From NCBI GenBank assembly GCA_002295325.1, contig DBGA01000041.1, forward strand, positions 38,234 to 45,561: a stretch of 7,328 bases of DNA, written 5' to 3'. Made by a program: the position numbers and the translations under genes. Positions 1 through 5,560 of the stretch are shown piece after piece. The notes under the pieces were generated by a model. That model worked only from the letters and a program-made list of their open reading frames with translations, ran no database searches and was not told the DNA's origin. The stretch comes from Ruminococcaceae bacterium UBA866 (GTDB lineage: Bacteria > Bacillota > Clostridia > Oscillospirales > Ruminococcaceae). Positions within the stretch are counted from its first letter, which is position 1. Each line of letters begins with the position of its first letter.

Positions 1-86
1 GTTCGATAAGAAATATATATCCCTAAAGAAACTAAAGCAAATATAAATCCTTGTTCAATTGCACCTTGTAATACCATAAAACTCAT
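1..86 (-). CDS. trpY: ABC transporter permease, TrpY-like, N-terminal fragment (runs off the window)
   Basis: Only the first 28 codons are inside the window. The ATG at 86-84 follows an AGGGA ribosome binding site at a normal distance. The visible protein begins MSFMVLQGAIEQGFIFALVS and continues into LGIYISYR. This GxxEQGxxxAxxxLGxxIxxR pattern is typical of the first membrane segment of the inner-membrane permeases that partner PF04392-type binding proteins (TrpXYZ group). The gene starts 23 nt after the stop of the binding-protein gene on the same strand, so it should be the second transporter gene of the T-box-controlled operon. The ATPase gene (trpZ) would be expected next, outside the window. 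Family assignment rests on a short stretch plus context, and the substrate (tryptophan) is inferred from the upstream T-box. Confidence 0.75.
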   Translation of the reverse strand, partial: MSFMVLQGAIEQGFIFALVSLGIYISYR

Positions 87-109
87 TGGTTTCCCTACTT
101 TCAAACATA

Positions 110-1066
110 CTATTTTGCGTACTTGCTTACATCAACACCAATTTTAGTAGCTGTATCGGTATTTACTGTAACGGAGTTATCCTTAAGTACTTCTACCGGA
201 ATATCTTTAATCGCTGTGCCAGTAATCGCTTTTAGTGCCATATCTGCTGTTTGCTTACCCAGATTAGTGTAGTTTACACCTACTGATGCAAGGGCGCCAT
301 CACCAACAAGAGAATCTGCTGCTGCATATACTGGAGTTTTAGTTTTAATGGCTTCTTCAGCAAGAATTGACATTGCATTTGCTACTGTATTATCTATCGG
401 AACAAAAATTGCATCACATTTACCAACAAGATTTTGAGCAGCCAATTGCGCCTCTGTGCTCGAGGTGATAGGGCTTTCTATAAGCTCTATGCCTTTGCTT
501 TCAAGGTATTCTTTAGCTTGTTTTACAACGCTAACACTATTATCTTCACCTAGGTTGTAAACCACCCCATATTTTTTATTACCAGGTGTTAGTTCATCAG
601 CTAAATCAAAAATCTTATCAACCGGTATTGCATCTGATGTACCCGTGATATTTCCTTCAGGTGCATCTAAATCTAGCACAAGTTCAGCGGCGATTGGATC
701 AGTTATTGCACTGAAAATCACTGGAATATTTGTACCTTGAACTGCCGCAGCAGCACCTTGTGCCGCTGGTGTTGCAATTGCAACAATTAAATCTACATTA
801 TCAGCGACAAACTTTTGGCAGATGGTATTAATTGTTGTCATATCATTTTGAGCATTTTGATAGTCAATTTCAATTTGCAATCCGTTCTTTTTTGCAGATT
901 CTGCTATTTGATCAGTAAATGCAGTACGGATTTCATCTAGTGATGAATGCTCAACAAGTTGAATAAGACCAATTTTAAAAGTATCAACTTGGTTTGTATC
1001 TGCACAAGATGTTAATACAGTAAGCGCAAGGGTTAGGCTTAAAATAATAGTAATAAATTTTTTCAC
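110..1066 (-). CDS. trpX: Substrate-binding lipoprotein of an ABC transporter (TrpX-like, PF04392 type), probable tryptophan uptake
   Basis: A 318-residue extracytoplasmic solute receptor that would be lipid-anchored to the outer face of the membrane and deliver ligand to the permease encoded next. The N-terminus has a Lys-Lys start, a hydrophobic stretch and a lipobox LTSC at residues 18-21, followed by the mature Cys. The mature part shows the ABC_sub_bind fold signature: an IGLIQLVEH strand near the start, then VDLIVAIATPAAQ, NIPVIFSAITDP, GVVYNLGEDNS, CDAIFVPIDNT and a C-terminal DIPVE motif. The frame is open to a TTG at 1084. However, AGAAGGA at 1079-1073 sits 6 nt before the GTG at 1066 and that start gives a normal signal peptide, so GTG is chosen. 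The binding pocket cannot be read for ligand. Tryptophan is inferred from the UGG-specifier T-box upstream and from known trpXYZ operons. Confidence 0.88.
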   Translation of the reverse strand: MKKFITIILSLTLALTVLTSCADTNQVDTFKIGLIQLVEHSSLDEIRTAFTDQIAESAKKNGLQIEIDYQNAQNDMTTINTICQKFVADNVDLIVAIATPAAQGAAAAVQGTNIPVIFSAITDPIAAELVLDLDAPEGNITGTSDAIPVDKIFDLADELTPGNKKYGVVYNLGEDNSVSVVKQAKEYLESKGIELIESPITSSTEAQLAAQNLVGKCDAIFVPIDNTVANAMSILAEEAIKTKTPVYAAADSLVGDGALASVGVNYTNLGKQTADMALKAITGTAIKDIPVEVLKDNSVTVNTDTATKIGVDVSKYAK

Positions 1067-1072
1067 AATATA

Positions 1073-1079
1073 TCCTTCT
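1073..1079 (-). promoter_or_regulatory. Ribosome binding site fixing the GTG start of the binding protein
   Basis: AGAAGGA lies 6 nt upstream of the GTG at 1066-1064. It falls inside the longer open frame that begins with TTG at 1084, so the longer start would have this site within its coding sequence and no comparable site of its own. Confidence 0.7.
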
Positions 1080-1117
1080 TTCAATAATAAATATTTTAAA
1101 ATTTACAGGCTAAATAT

Positions 1118-1162
1118 TCAGCTTCGCCATCGCCTAGTGAGTAATTTTATACTATATTTCAT
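1118..1162 (-). CDS. Candidate 14-residue leader peptide containing one Trp codon (MKYSIKLLTRRWRS)
   Basis: This short frame lies between the T-box terminator and the binding-protein gene. Its ATG at 1162 is preceded by GGAGG (1172-1168) at 5-nt spacing, the best ribosome binding site of this operon. It ends with TGA at 1120-1118, 51 nt before the GTG of the next gene. The peptide is basic (RRWR) and has a single tryptophan at residue 12, encoded by TGG at 1129-1127 within a run of AGG, CGA and CGA arginine codons. The precedent is the Bacillus subtilis anti-TRAP operon, where a Trp T-box is followed by a Trp-rich leader peptide (rtpLP) that adds a second, translational sensor of Trp-tRNA. 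Here only one Trp codon is present and no clear sequestering hairpin over the next start was found. A regulatory role is an inference. It could also be a chance ORF or a frameshifted remnant. Confidence 0.45.
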   Translation of the reverse strand: MKYSIKLLTRRWRS

Positions 1163-1187
1163 AGTAACCTCCATTTTTAGGGTAAAC

Positions 1188-1227
1188 AAAAAACGCCTAT
1201 CCTATGTATTTCTACAAGGACAGGCGT
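1188..1227 (-). terminator. Rho-independent terminator of the T-box switch
   Basis: ACGCCTGTCCT (1227-1217) pairs with AGGATAGGCGT (1203-1193) over 11 bp with one G-U pair. The stem extends through TGTA/TACA to a GAAA loop and is followed by TTTTTT (1193-1188). The segment CCTGTCCTT is shared with the 3' side of the antiterminator, so the two structures exclude each other. Confidence 0.93.
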
Positions 1228-1457
1228 ATAAATACGTTCCTGCGGTACCACCTTAATTGTCGTTTGAAAAAACGACCTCTCACGAAAATGCTAACACATT
1301 CTCTGCTCTATAACGTGAGCACACGTCAAAGAATACTAAGCTTAAAAGCTTTTCACTTTGCCCTCGGTGGTCCATTTGCCAATTCGCTTTCTACCTCTTT
1401 CCAGCAACGAGGTTCTCTGTAAGTGCGCTTTTGACTTTATCTCCACTTCAACAGTGT
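1188..1457 (-). promoter_or_regulatory. T-box riboswitch, tryptophan (UGG specifier)
   Basis: A tRNA-sensing leader RNA with all key parts assignable by hand. The base of Stem I pairs CACT (1456-1453) with AGTG (1357-1354), with GA-rich bulges above it. The next helix pairs GTGG (1446-1443) with CCAC (1370-1367), and the upper helix pairs GTCAA (1435-1431) with TTGGC (1382-1378). Between these two helices lies the specifier loop AAATGGA on the 3' side, so the specifier codon is UGG (1374-1372), Trp. Distally there is an AGAGAA bulge (1418-1413) and a CCTC/GAGG hairpin holding GTTGCTGGAAA. Stem III is GTCGTTT/AAACGAC (1276-1259). The T-box core AAGG-UGGUACC-GCAGG (1254-1239) pairs with CCTGT-CCTT (1224-1216) as antiterminator, with UGGU (1250-1247) exposed to bind the tRNA acceptor end. 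Uncharged tRNA-Trp would favour readthrough into trpX. Confidence 0.95.
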
Positions 1458-1463
1458 AAATCA

Positions 1464-1492
1464 ATTAAACACTATTTCAAAACAAATGTCAA
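1464..1492 (-). promoter_or_regulatory. Sigma-A type promoter of the T-box/trpX operon
   Basis: A perfect -35 TTGACA (1492-1487) and a -10 TTTAAT (1469-1464) are separated by 17 nt. The predicted start, near 1457, falls directly at the 5' base of T-box Stem I. Confidence 0.88.
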
Positions 1493-1563
1493 TACCCTTT
1501 TACCATTTTATACAACTTTATTTTAATATCGATTTTTAAAAATACGCATTTACAAAGAACTTA

Positions 1564-1658
1564 CTAATAATGGTTGCCTTTTTTTATTACAATTTCTTCG
1601 CCTTGAGCAACAGCGTCAAATAGTGCTGTAAGGTTTGTGTTTCAGCTTAGTTCTCCAT
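1564..1658 (-). pseudogene. Remnant of a Phd/YefM-type antitoxin gene
   Basis: The frame from 1638 to the TAG at 1564 reads TNLTALFDAVAQGEEIVI then KKGNHY. This matches the central helix-turn-strand of Phd/YefM antitoxins (typically NLSALLDxVxxGEEVVITRxGKPVA). It then stops where the family continues with a PVA-type strand and the toxin-binding tail. Upstream, ATG GAG AAC (1658-1650) is followed by an in-frame TAA and then A-E-T codons that resemble the usual EAKTNL lead-in, but in a different frame. A small indel and a stop have therefore broken the N-terminus. No toxin gene of PIN, Doc or RelE type is visible downstream; the next ~70 nt are AT-rich without signal. The fragment probably marks a lost toxin-antitoxin or related module. 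Alternatively it is a chance match over ~24 residues, though the NLTALFDAV-GEEIVI pattern is quite specific. Confidence 0.55.
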
Positions 1659-1672
1659 TATCTAAAAAAATA

Positions 1673-1700
1673 TTGTACAGCTTTTGATTTGTGGTATACT
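1673..1700 (+). promoter_or_regulatory. Candidate promoter antisense to the permease gene, overlapping an inverted repeat
   Basis: On the plus strand, TTGTAC (1673-1678) is followed after 16 nt by an extended -10, TGGTATACT, with TATACT at 1695-1700. The -10 sits inside the loop of a 7-bp inverted repeat, TTGATTT (1684-1690) and AAATCAA (1704-1710). Transcription would begin near 1707 and run antisense into the 3' end of the Bce-type permease gene. No plus-strand gene follows, so this may be a leftover from a deleted gene or chance. In the minus direction the repeat is not a convincing terminator, because the nearest T-run is 13 nt away. Confidence 0.3.
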
Positions 1701-1720
1701 GAGAAATCAATACCTAGACT

Positions 1721-3691
1721 TTACTTAACAATTCTATAGTAAACTCTTGCAGTAAGTACATAAACAATAGCATAAATTATTGTAAAAGCCAATATCGTTG
1801 CAATGGTGCAAATCGCAAACAAGCCTACATTTGTAAGTTTAAAAAGTGCCAGTAGTCTTGTAATCATAGGAAATGCAAAAGAAATGTGAATAACAGCTGT
1901 AATTAGTGGAATAAAGAAAACGGTTAACACCTGACTTCTAATCGACTTTTTCACTTCTTCTTTACTCATACCAACTTTTTGCATAATATTAAACCGTTCA
2001 CGATCATCATACCCCTCTGACACCTGCTTATAATAAATAATCAAGACAGTTGCCATTAGAAATAGAATACCAAGGAAGATTCCAAGGAAAAACAAGCTAC
2101 CGTAAATCTCATAGAAGGATTCTCTGCTCGAAACAAGACCTTCAATATATCCTGCTTTTCCTTCTAAGATATCTTTACTTCTCACCCTTTTCATAAACTC
2201 TAGCTGAGTATTATCGTCTGCATCTGTATTGAAGTTTAAAAAATGTGATAGTCCGAATGCGTCTGGATTAGAATTATAGTTGTCACTAAGCAACTCAATC
2301 TGTGATTCTTCCTTTAACACTACGTAGCACACATCAAAAAATTGCATCTGACTAACTGATGTTGCAGTGATATCTGTAAGGCTTTCTTTTACAATAAAAC
2401 TATTACCTAAAATATCAATTTTGTCGCCAGCAGACTTTTCCTTGACATTAAATATTAACGCCTCATTATTTTCTAAATTTACCGATTTGTTTTCAAGCGT
2501 ATTGTATGAATCAAGTGGTAAAACATAAACAAATATATAGTCATCCTCATTTTGCCCCTTCTCGCCCCTTGTAAAGACTCCGTTTTCCTGCTTTAATCCA
2601 AACTGAGAAGCACGATAGCTTATTATCTCAGTCATATTCATGTTAAGTAGCTTGGCTTCCTCCATGATAAGTGCCTCATATTTGAGTGATTCCCCTTTAG
2701 AAAAGTCCATAGTTTCCATTACAATATCCTTTGGATAACGGGTTCTTAAAATATCCTCCATACCAATATAAAGTGACACTGTTGAAGAAAGCATTACAAG
2801 CACTGCTGTGCTTAATATGCAGATATTTGCAAGTCCTACTGCATTTTGTTTCATACGATAAATCATGCCCGAAATGCTAGTAAAATGCTTCGTTTGATAG
2901 AAGTATTTTTTATTTTTGCGTAAGGCTTTCAGCAATGCAATACTACCTGCTGTGAATAGACAATACGTTCCAATCATAACAAGAATAACTGCAACAAAAA
3001 ACAAACTAATTGCTCCTAAAGGTGTCTGCACTATGATAGCAATGCTATAACCTGCTGCGAGTGCAAGCAAACCTATTATGGTCATAATCCATTTTGTTTT
3101 AGGCTCTTTTTCACCATGCTGTCCACCATGAAGCAACTCTATTGGCTTTGCAAGGCGAATTTGCAAAAGATTGAATAGTAATGCAACTAAAAATATTGCC
3201 ACAAACAATATAAGTGTTATTATAATCGATTCATAACAAATCGTAAAACCGAGTGGCACTGAAAAATTTAGAAGTTTTAGCAGTAGCATAAACAATAGTT
3301 TGCTAAAAATCACACCACCAATTAATCCAACAATTAAGCTGAAAACTGAAGTAAATAGCGTTTCCCATAAAAGCATTTTTGCAATGTGCTTTTTTTCCAT
3401 TCCGAGAATGTTGTAAAGTCCAAATTCTTTTTTGCGACGTTTTATCAAAAAACTATTTGTATAAAACAAAAAGATTGCTGAGAATATACCAATTACCACC
3501 GTTCCTAGTGCGAGAATAGGTAGTATTGAGCCGGAACCTGAAACGCCCTTTAACCCTTCATTTTTCCCAATGGAAGACATAATGTAAAACATCGTAATAG
3601 TTCCTATGCTAGTGAGTAAATAAGGAAAATAGGTCTTGGCATTTTTCTTCAAATTTGACAATGCAAGTTTTGGGTAAAAGGCCTTATTCAA
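1721..3691 (-). CDS. BceB-type ABC transporter permease (FtsX family), antimicrobial-peptide sensing and resistance
   Basis: Membrane subunit of a peptide-antibiotic detoxification transporter, 656 residues, the usual length for BceB-type proteins. The hydrophobicity pattern gives ten membrane segments: about 22-40, 56-78, 108-138, 153-175, 201-221, 227-252, 287-309, then 533-553, 588-610 and 624-648. Segments 7 and 8 are separated by a hydrophilic extracytoplasmic domain of ~220 residues (310-530), the hallmark of the group. In known systems this domain sets peptide specificity and signals to the kinase. The frame is open to a TTG at 3712, but AGGAGGTGA (3705-3697) precedes the TTG at 3691, giving the family-typical MNKAFYPKLALSNLKKN start. 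That start overlaps the ATPase stop by 8 nt, implying translational coupling. Substrates of the family include bacitracin and lantibiotics; the one here cannot be read from sequence. No clear terminator follows. Confidence 0.92.
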   Translation of the reverse strand: MNKAFYPKLALSNLKKNAKTYFPYLLTSIGTITMFYIMSSIGKNEGLKGVSGSGSILPILALGTVVIGIFSAIFLFYTNSFLIKRRKKEFGLYNILGMEKKHIAKMLLWETLFTSVFSLIVGLIGGVIFSKLLFMLLLKLLNFSVPLGFTICYESIIITLILFVAIFLVALLFNLLQIRLAKPIELLHGGQHGEKEPKTKWIMTIIGLLALAAGYSIAIIVQTPLGAISLFFVAVILVMIGTYCLFTAGSIALLKALRKNKKYFYQTKHFTSISGMIYRMKQNAVGLANICILSTAVLVMLSSTVSLYIGMEDILRTRYPKDIVMETMDFSKGESLKYEALIMEEAKLLNMNMTEIISYRASQFGLKQENGVFTRGEKGQNEDDYIFVYVLPLDSYNTLENKSVNLENNEALIFNVKEKSAGDKIDILGNSFIVKESLTDITATSVSQMQFFDVCYVVLKEESQIELLSDNYNSNPDAFGLSHFLNFNTDADDNTQLEFMKRVRSKDILEGKAGYIEGLVSSRESFYEIYGSLFFLGIFLGILFLMATVLIIYYKQVSEGYDDRERFNIMQKVGMSKEEVKKSIRSQVLTVFFIPLITAVIHISFAFPMITRLLALFKLTNVGLFAICTIATILAFTIIYAIVYVLTARVYYRIVK

Positions 3692-4451
3692 ACTTCTCAC
3701 CTCCTGTGGCAAGCACAGTTAGTGTATCTGATATCTTTTGGTACAATTCCTCATTTGAATGGTTACCCTTGTAGAGTTGGTGAAACACCTCTCCGTCCTT
3801 AATGAATAGCACACGTCCTGCGTGACTTGCTGCCCTCACGCTATGGGTAACCATTAAAATTGTTTGTCCATCATTGTTGATATCTGAAAACAACTTTAAT
3901 AGGTGCTCTGTTGCTTTTGAGTCAAGCGCACCTGTTGGTTCATCTGCAAGTACAAGCTCTGGATTTGTAATGAGGGCTCTCGCCACTGCGGCACGTTGTT
4001 TTTGCCCACCAGAAATTTCATAGGGATATTTTTCTAAAATGTCTTCGATCCCAAGCTTTTTGGCAATTGGGTTAAGCCATTGGTTCATTTCTTTATATCC
4101 CTTACCCGACAAAACAAGGGGTAAAAAGATATTGTCCTTTACACAAAAGGTATCTAAAAGGTTAAAATCTTGAAATACAAAGCCTAAACTATTTCGGCGA
4201 AACTTGGATATTTCACTTTCTTTAATTGATACAATATTTTTACCATTTAGTAATACCTCACCACTTGTGGGCTTGTCGAGTGATGCTAAAATATTGAGTA
4301 ACGTTGTTTTTCCTGAGCCAGACTCCCCCATAATTGCAACATATTCACCCTCTTCAACTGAAAATGATACATTGCTTAAAGCTTTTACTTGATTACCACC
4401 AAATCTTGTAGTATAAATCTTTTTTATGTTTTTCACATCTAATAATGGCAT
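3684..4451 (-). CDS. BceA-type ABC transporter ATPase
   Basis: Cytoplasmic ATP-hydrolysing subunit that pairs with the permease encoded immediately downstream. At 255 residues it matches the family. Visible motifs are Walker A GESGSGKTT (42-50), Q-loop Q94 in FVFQDFNLL, signature ISGGQKQR (146-153), Walker B LVLADEPTGALD (166-177, catalytic E171) and switch H203 in MVTHS. The FQDFNLLDT and DEPTGALDS stretches are characteristic of the MacB/LolD/BceA group rather than of importers. The ATG at 4451 has a GGAGG site 7 nt upstream. The gene is first in the transporter operon, behind a dedicated regulatory gap with a Bce-type operator, and its stop overlaps the permease start (TTGAATAA). Confidence 0.95.
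   Translation of the reverse strand: MPLLDVKNIKKIYTTRFGGNQVKALSNVSFSVEEGEYVAIMGESGSGKTTLLNILASLDKPTSGEVLLNGKNIVSIKESEISKFRRNSLGFVFQDFNLLDTFCVKDNIFLPLVLSGKGYKEMNQWLNPIAKKLGIEDILEKYPYEISGGQKQRAAVARALITNPELVLADEPTGALDSKATEHLLKLFSDINNDGQTILMVTHSVRAASHAGRVLFIKDGEVFHQLYKGNHSNEELYQKISDTLTVLATGGEKFE
3697..3705 (-). promoter_or_regulatory. Ribosome binding site fixing the TTG start of the permease
   Basis: AGGAGGTGA is embedded in the last codons of the ATPase gene (the Gly-Gly-Glu-Lys region). Its GGAGG core lies 8 nt upstream of the TTG at 3691-3689. The longer open frame from the TTG at 3712 would place this site inside the coding sequence. Confidence 0.75.
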
Positions 4452-4485
4452 GGTATTTCCTCCAATTTAATTTTGTTATACTTTC

Positions 4486-4514
4486 ATTGTACTAAAAAAA
4501 GAAATATGCCACCA
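4486..4514 (-). promoter_or_regulatory. Candidate promoter of the transporter operon with weak -35
   Basis: TACAAT (4491-4486) is a reasonable -10; the hexamer 17 nt upstream, TGGTGG (4514-4509), is a poor -35. A weak -35 is expected for a promoter needing activation by a response regulator bound upstream. TATAAC at 4480-4475 is an alternative -10 that I cannot exclude. Confidence 0.4.
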
Positions 4515-4523
4515 TAATTTCAG

Positions 4524-4560
4524 CTTACATTTAAGAGCAAAACCTTACATTTCTGTAAGG
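4524..4560 (-). promoter_or_regulatory. BceR-type operator: inverted repeat plus phased half-site
   Basis: CCTTACA-TTTC-TGTAAGG (4543-4560) is a perfect 7-bp inverted repeat. It matches the TnACA-N4-TGTnA type sites known for BceR-like regulators, and it lies between the kinase stop and the ATPase start, where such sites are found. On the plus strand a second copy of CTTACATTT occurs at 4524-4532, exactly 20 bp from the copy at 4544-4552. This gives an added half-site on the same helix face, closer to the promoter. In Bacillus, such promoters have a main site plus a weaker second site. The hairpin follows the kinase stop by only 6 nt and has TTTT after it on the minus strand, so weak terminator activity is also possible. 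Confidence 0.75.
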
Positions 4561-4566
4561 TTAGGG

Positions 4567-5559
4567 TTATTCTATAATTATTTTTTCTGAGGATAAGTCA
4601 AGTTTCACCTTTGTACCATTACCCACTTTTGAAGAGATTGATATTTTATGAGATAGATTATTTATTATTTGACGGCATAGATAAAGTCCAATTCCAGTTG
4701 ATTTTTTATCCATTCTACCATTATATCCTGTAAATCCCTTTTCAAATACGCGAGGCAAATCTTCGGATTCAATGCCAATTCCAGTATCCTCAATAATAAG
4801 TGTTTTTTCATGTGTCTTATCCATATATATTGATATGGTGCCACTTTTTGTATATTTTAGTGCATTAGAAAGTATCTGCTCTACAACGAATACAAGCCAC
4901 TTCTCATCCGTTAATACCATGCAATCAATTTCTGTAAACTCCAGTTTAATTTTATTATGAATAAAGAGTGGTGCATATTTTTTTACAGCTTGTCTCACAA
5001 TATCCGATAAATCATACTGTTCAAGCTTTAGGTCAGAGGAGATGGACTCCAAGCTTAGATACTGCAACACAAGCTCCACATAACGCTCAATCTTAAATAG
5101 CTCGCCTAAAAGTTTTGGGCTTTGCCCACTTTCATCCTCCTGCAATAATAAACTCATAGCAGAAATTGGCGTTTTAATTTGATGTGCCCATAAAGTATAA
5201 TAGTCAATCATGTCGGTTCGGCTGCTATCTGCTGTGGAGATAAGCATAACCTTATCGTTATGCAATTTATGTAACAGACGTTGATAATCCGCTTCAATCA
5301 GACTTTTGGCATCAGGCAAATTATCAAGCCCTATCGTAATACTGTCGACTAGACCTAACAGTGATTTATGTTTTTTATAATACCTATAAAAGTCATAAAC
5401 ACTAAACAGCAAAGCGAATGTGCCACAAAGTAATGATCCGTAAAGAACTGCATCAAGTGGTAGTGAATTTAAAGAAAAAACTACAGCAAAAACAAGGATA
5501 AACAGACAAAATGCAATGATTACTTTAAGCCTGCTTTTAAAATAACAAAGATATATCAT
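4567..5559 (-). CDS. BceS-type intramembrane-sensing histidine kinase
   Basis: Membrane sensor kinase of 330 residues that phosphorylates the adjacent response regulator. Two membrane segments (about 13-30 and 36-55) are joined by only ~5 residues, with no extracellular sensor domain. This is the intramembrane-sensing architecture, in which the cognate ABC transporter does the sensing. The dimerisation/phosphotransfer helix contains WAHQIKTPI with H126 as phosphoacceptor. The ATPase domain has N-box N232 in SNALKYT, G1 box DTGIGI (258-263), an F-box around F272 and G2 box STGIGLYL (287-294). The frame stays open 20 codons further upstream inside the regulator gene. The ATG at 5559 was chosen because it lies 1 nt after the regulator stop, has GGTGG 6 nt upstream and gives the family-typical N-terminus. 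All catalytic motifs are intact. Confidence 0.93.
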   Translation of the reverse strand: MIYLCYFKSRLKVIIAFCLFILVFAVVFSLNSLPLDAVLYGSLLCGTFALLFSVYDFYRYYKKHKSLLGLVDSITIGLDNLPDAKSLIEADYQRLLHKLHNDKVMLISTADSSRTDMIDYYTLWAHQIKTPISAMSLLLQEDESGQSPKLLGELFKIERYVELVLQYLSLESISSDLKLEQYDLSDIVRQAVKKYAPLFIHNKIKLEFTEIDCMVLTDEKWLVFVVEQILSNALKYTKSGTISIYMDKTHEKTLIIEDTGIGIESEDLPRVFEKGFTGYNGRMDKKSTGIGLYLCRQIINNLSHKISISSKVGNGTKVKLDLSSEKIIIE

Positions 5560-5560
5560 A

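Noticed and set aside
1204..1422. 72-codon plus-strand open frame
   Set aside because: It lies entirely antisense within the T-box leader, whose paired helices explain the sequence. It has no RBS and the peptide resembles no family.
1684..1710. Terminator for the permease gene at the TTGATTT/AAATCAA repeat
   Set aside because: The loop is 13 nt, the stem is AT-rich, and the nearest T-run on the minus strand is 13 nt beyond the arm.
4204..4392. 62-codon plus-strand open frame opposite the ATPase gene
   Set aside because: It mirrors the Walker A region of an intact ABC ATPase on the other strand; no RBS.
4772..4960. 62-codon plus-strand open frame opposite the kinase gene
   Set aside because: Antisense shadow of the kinase ATPase domain with all motifs intact on the minus strand.
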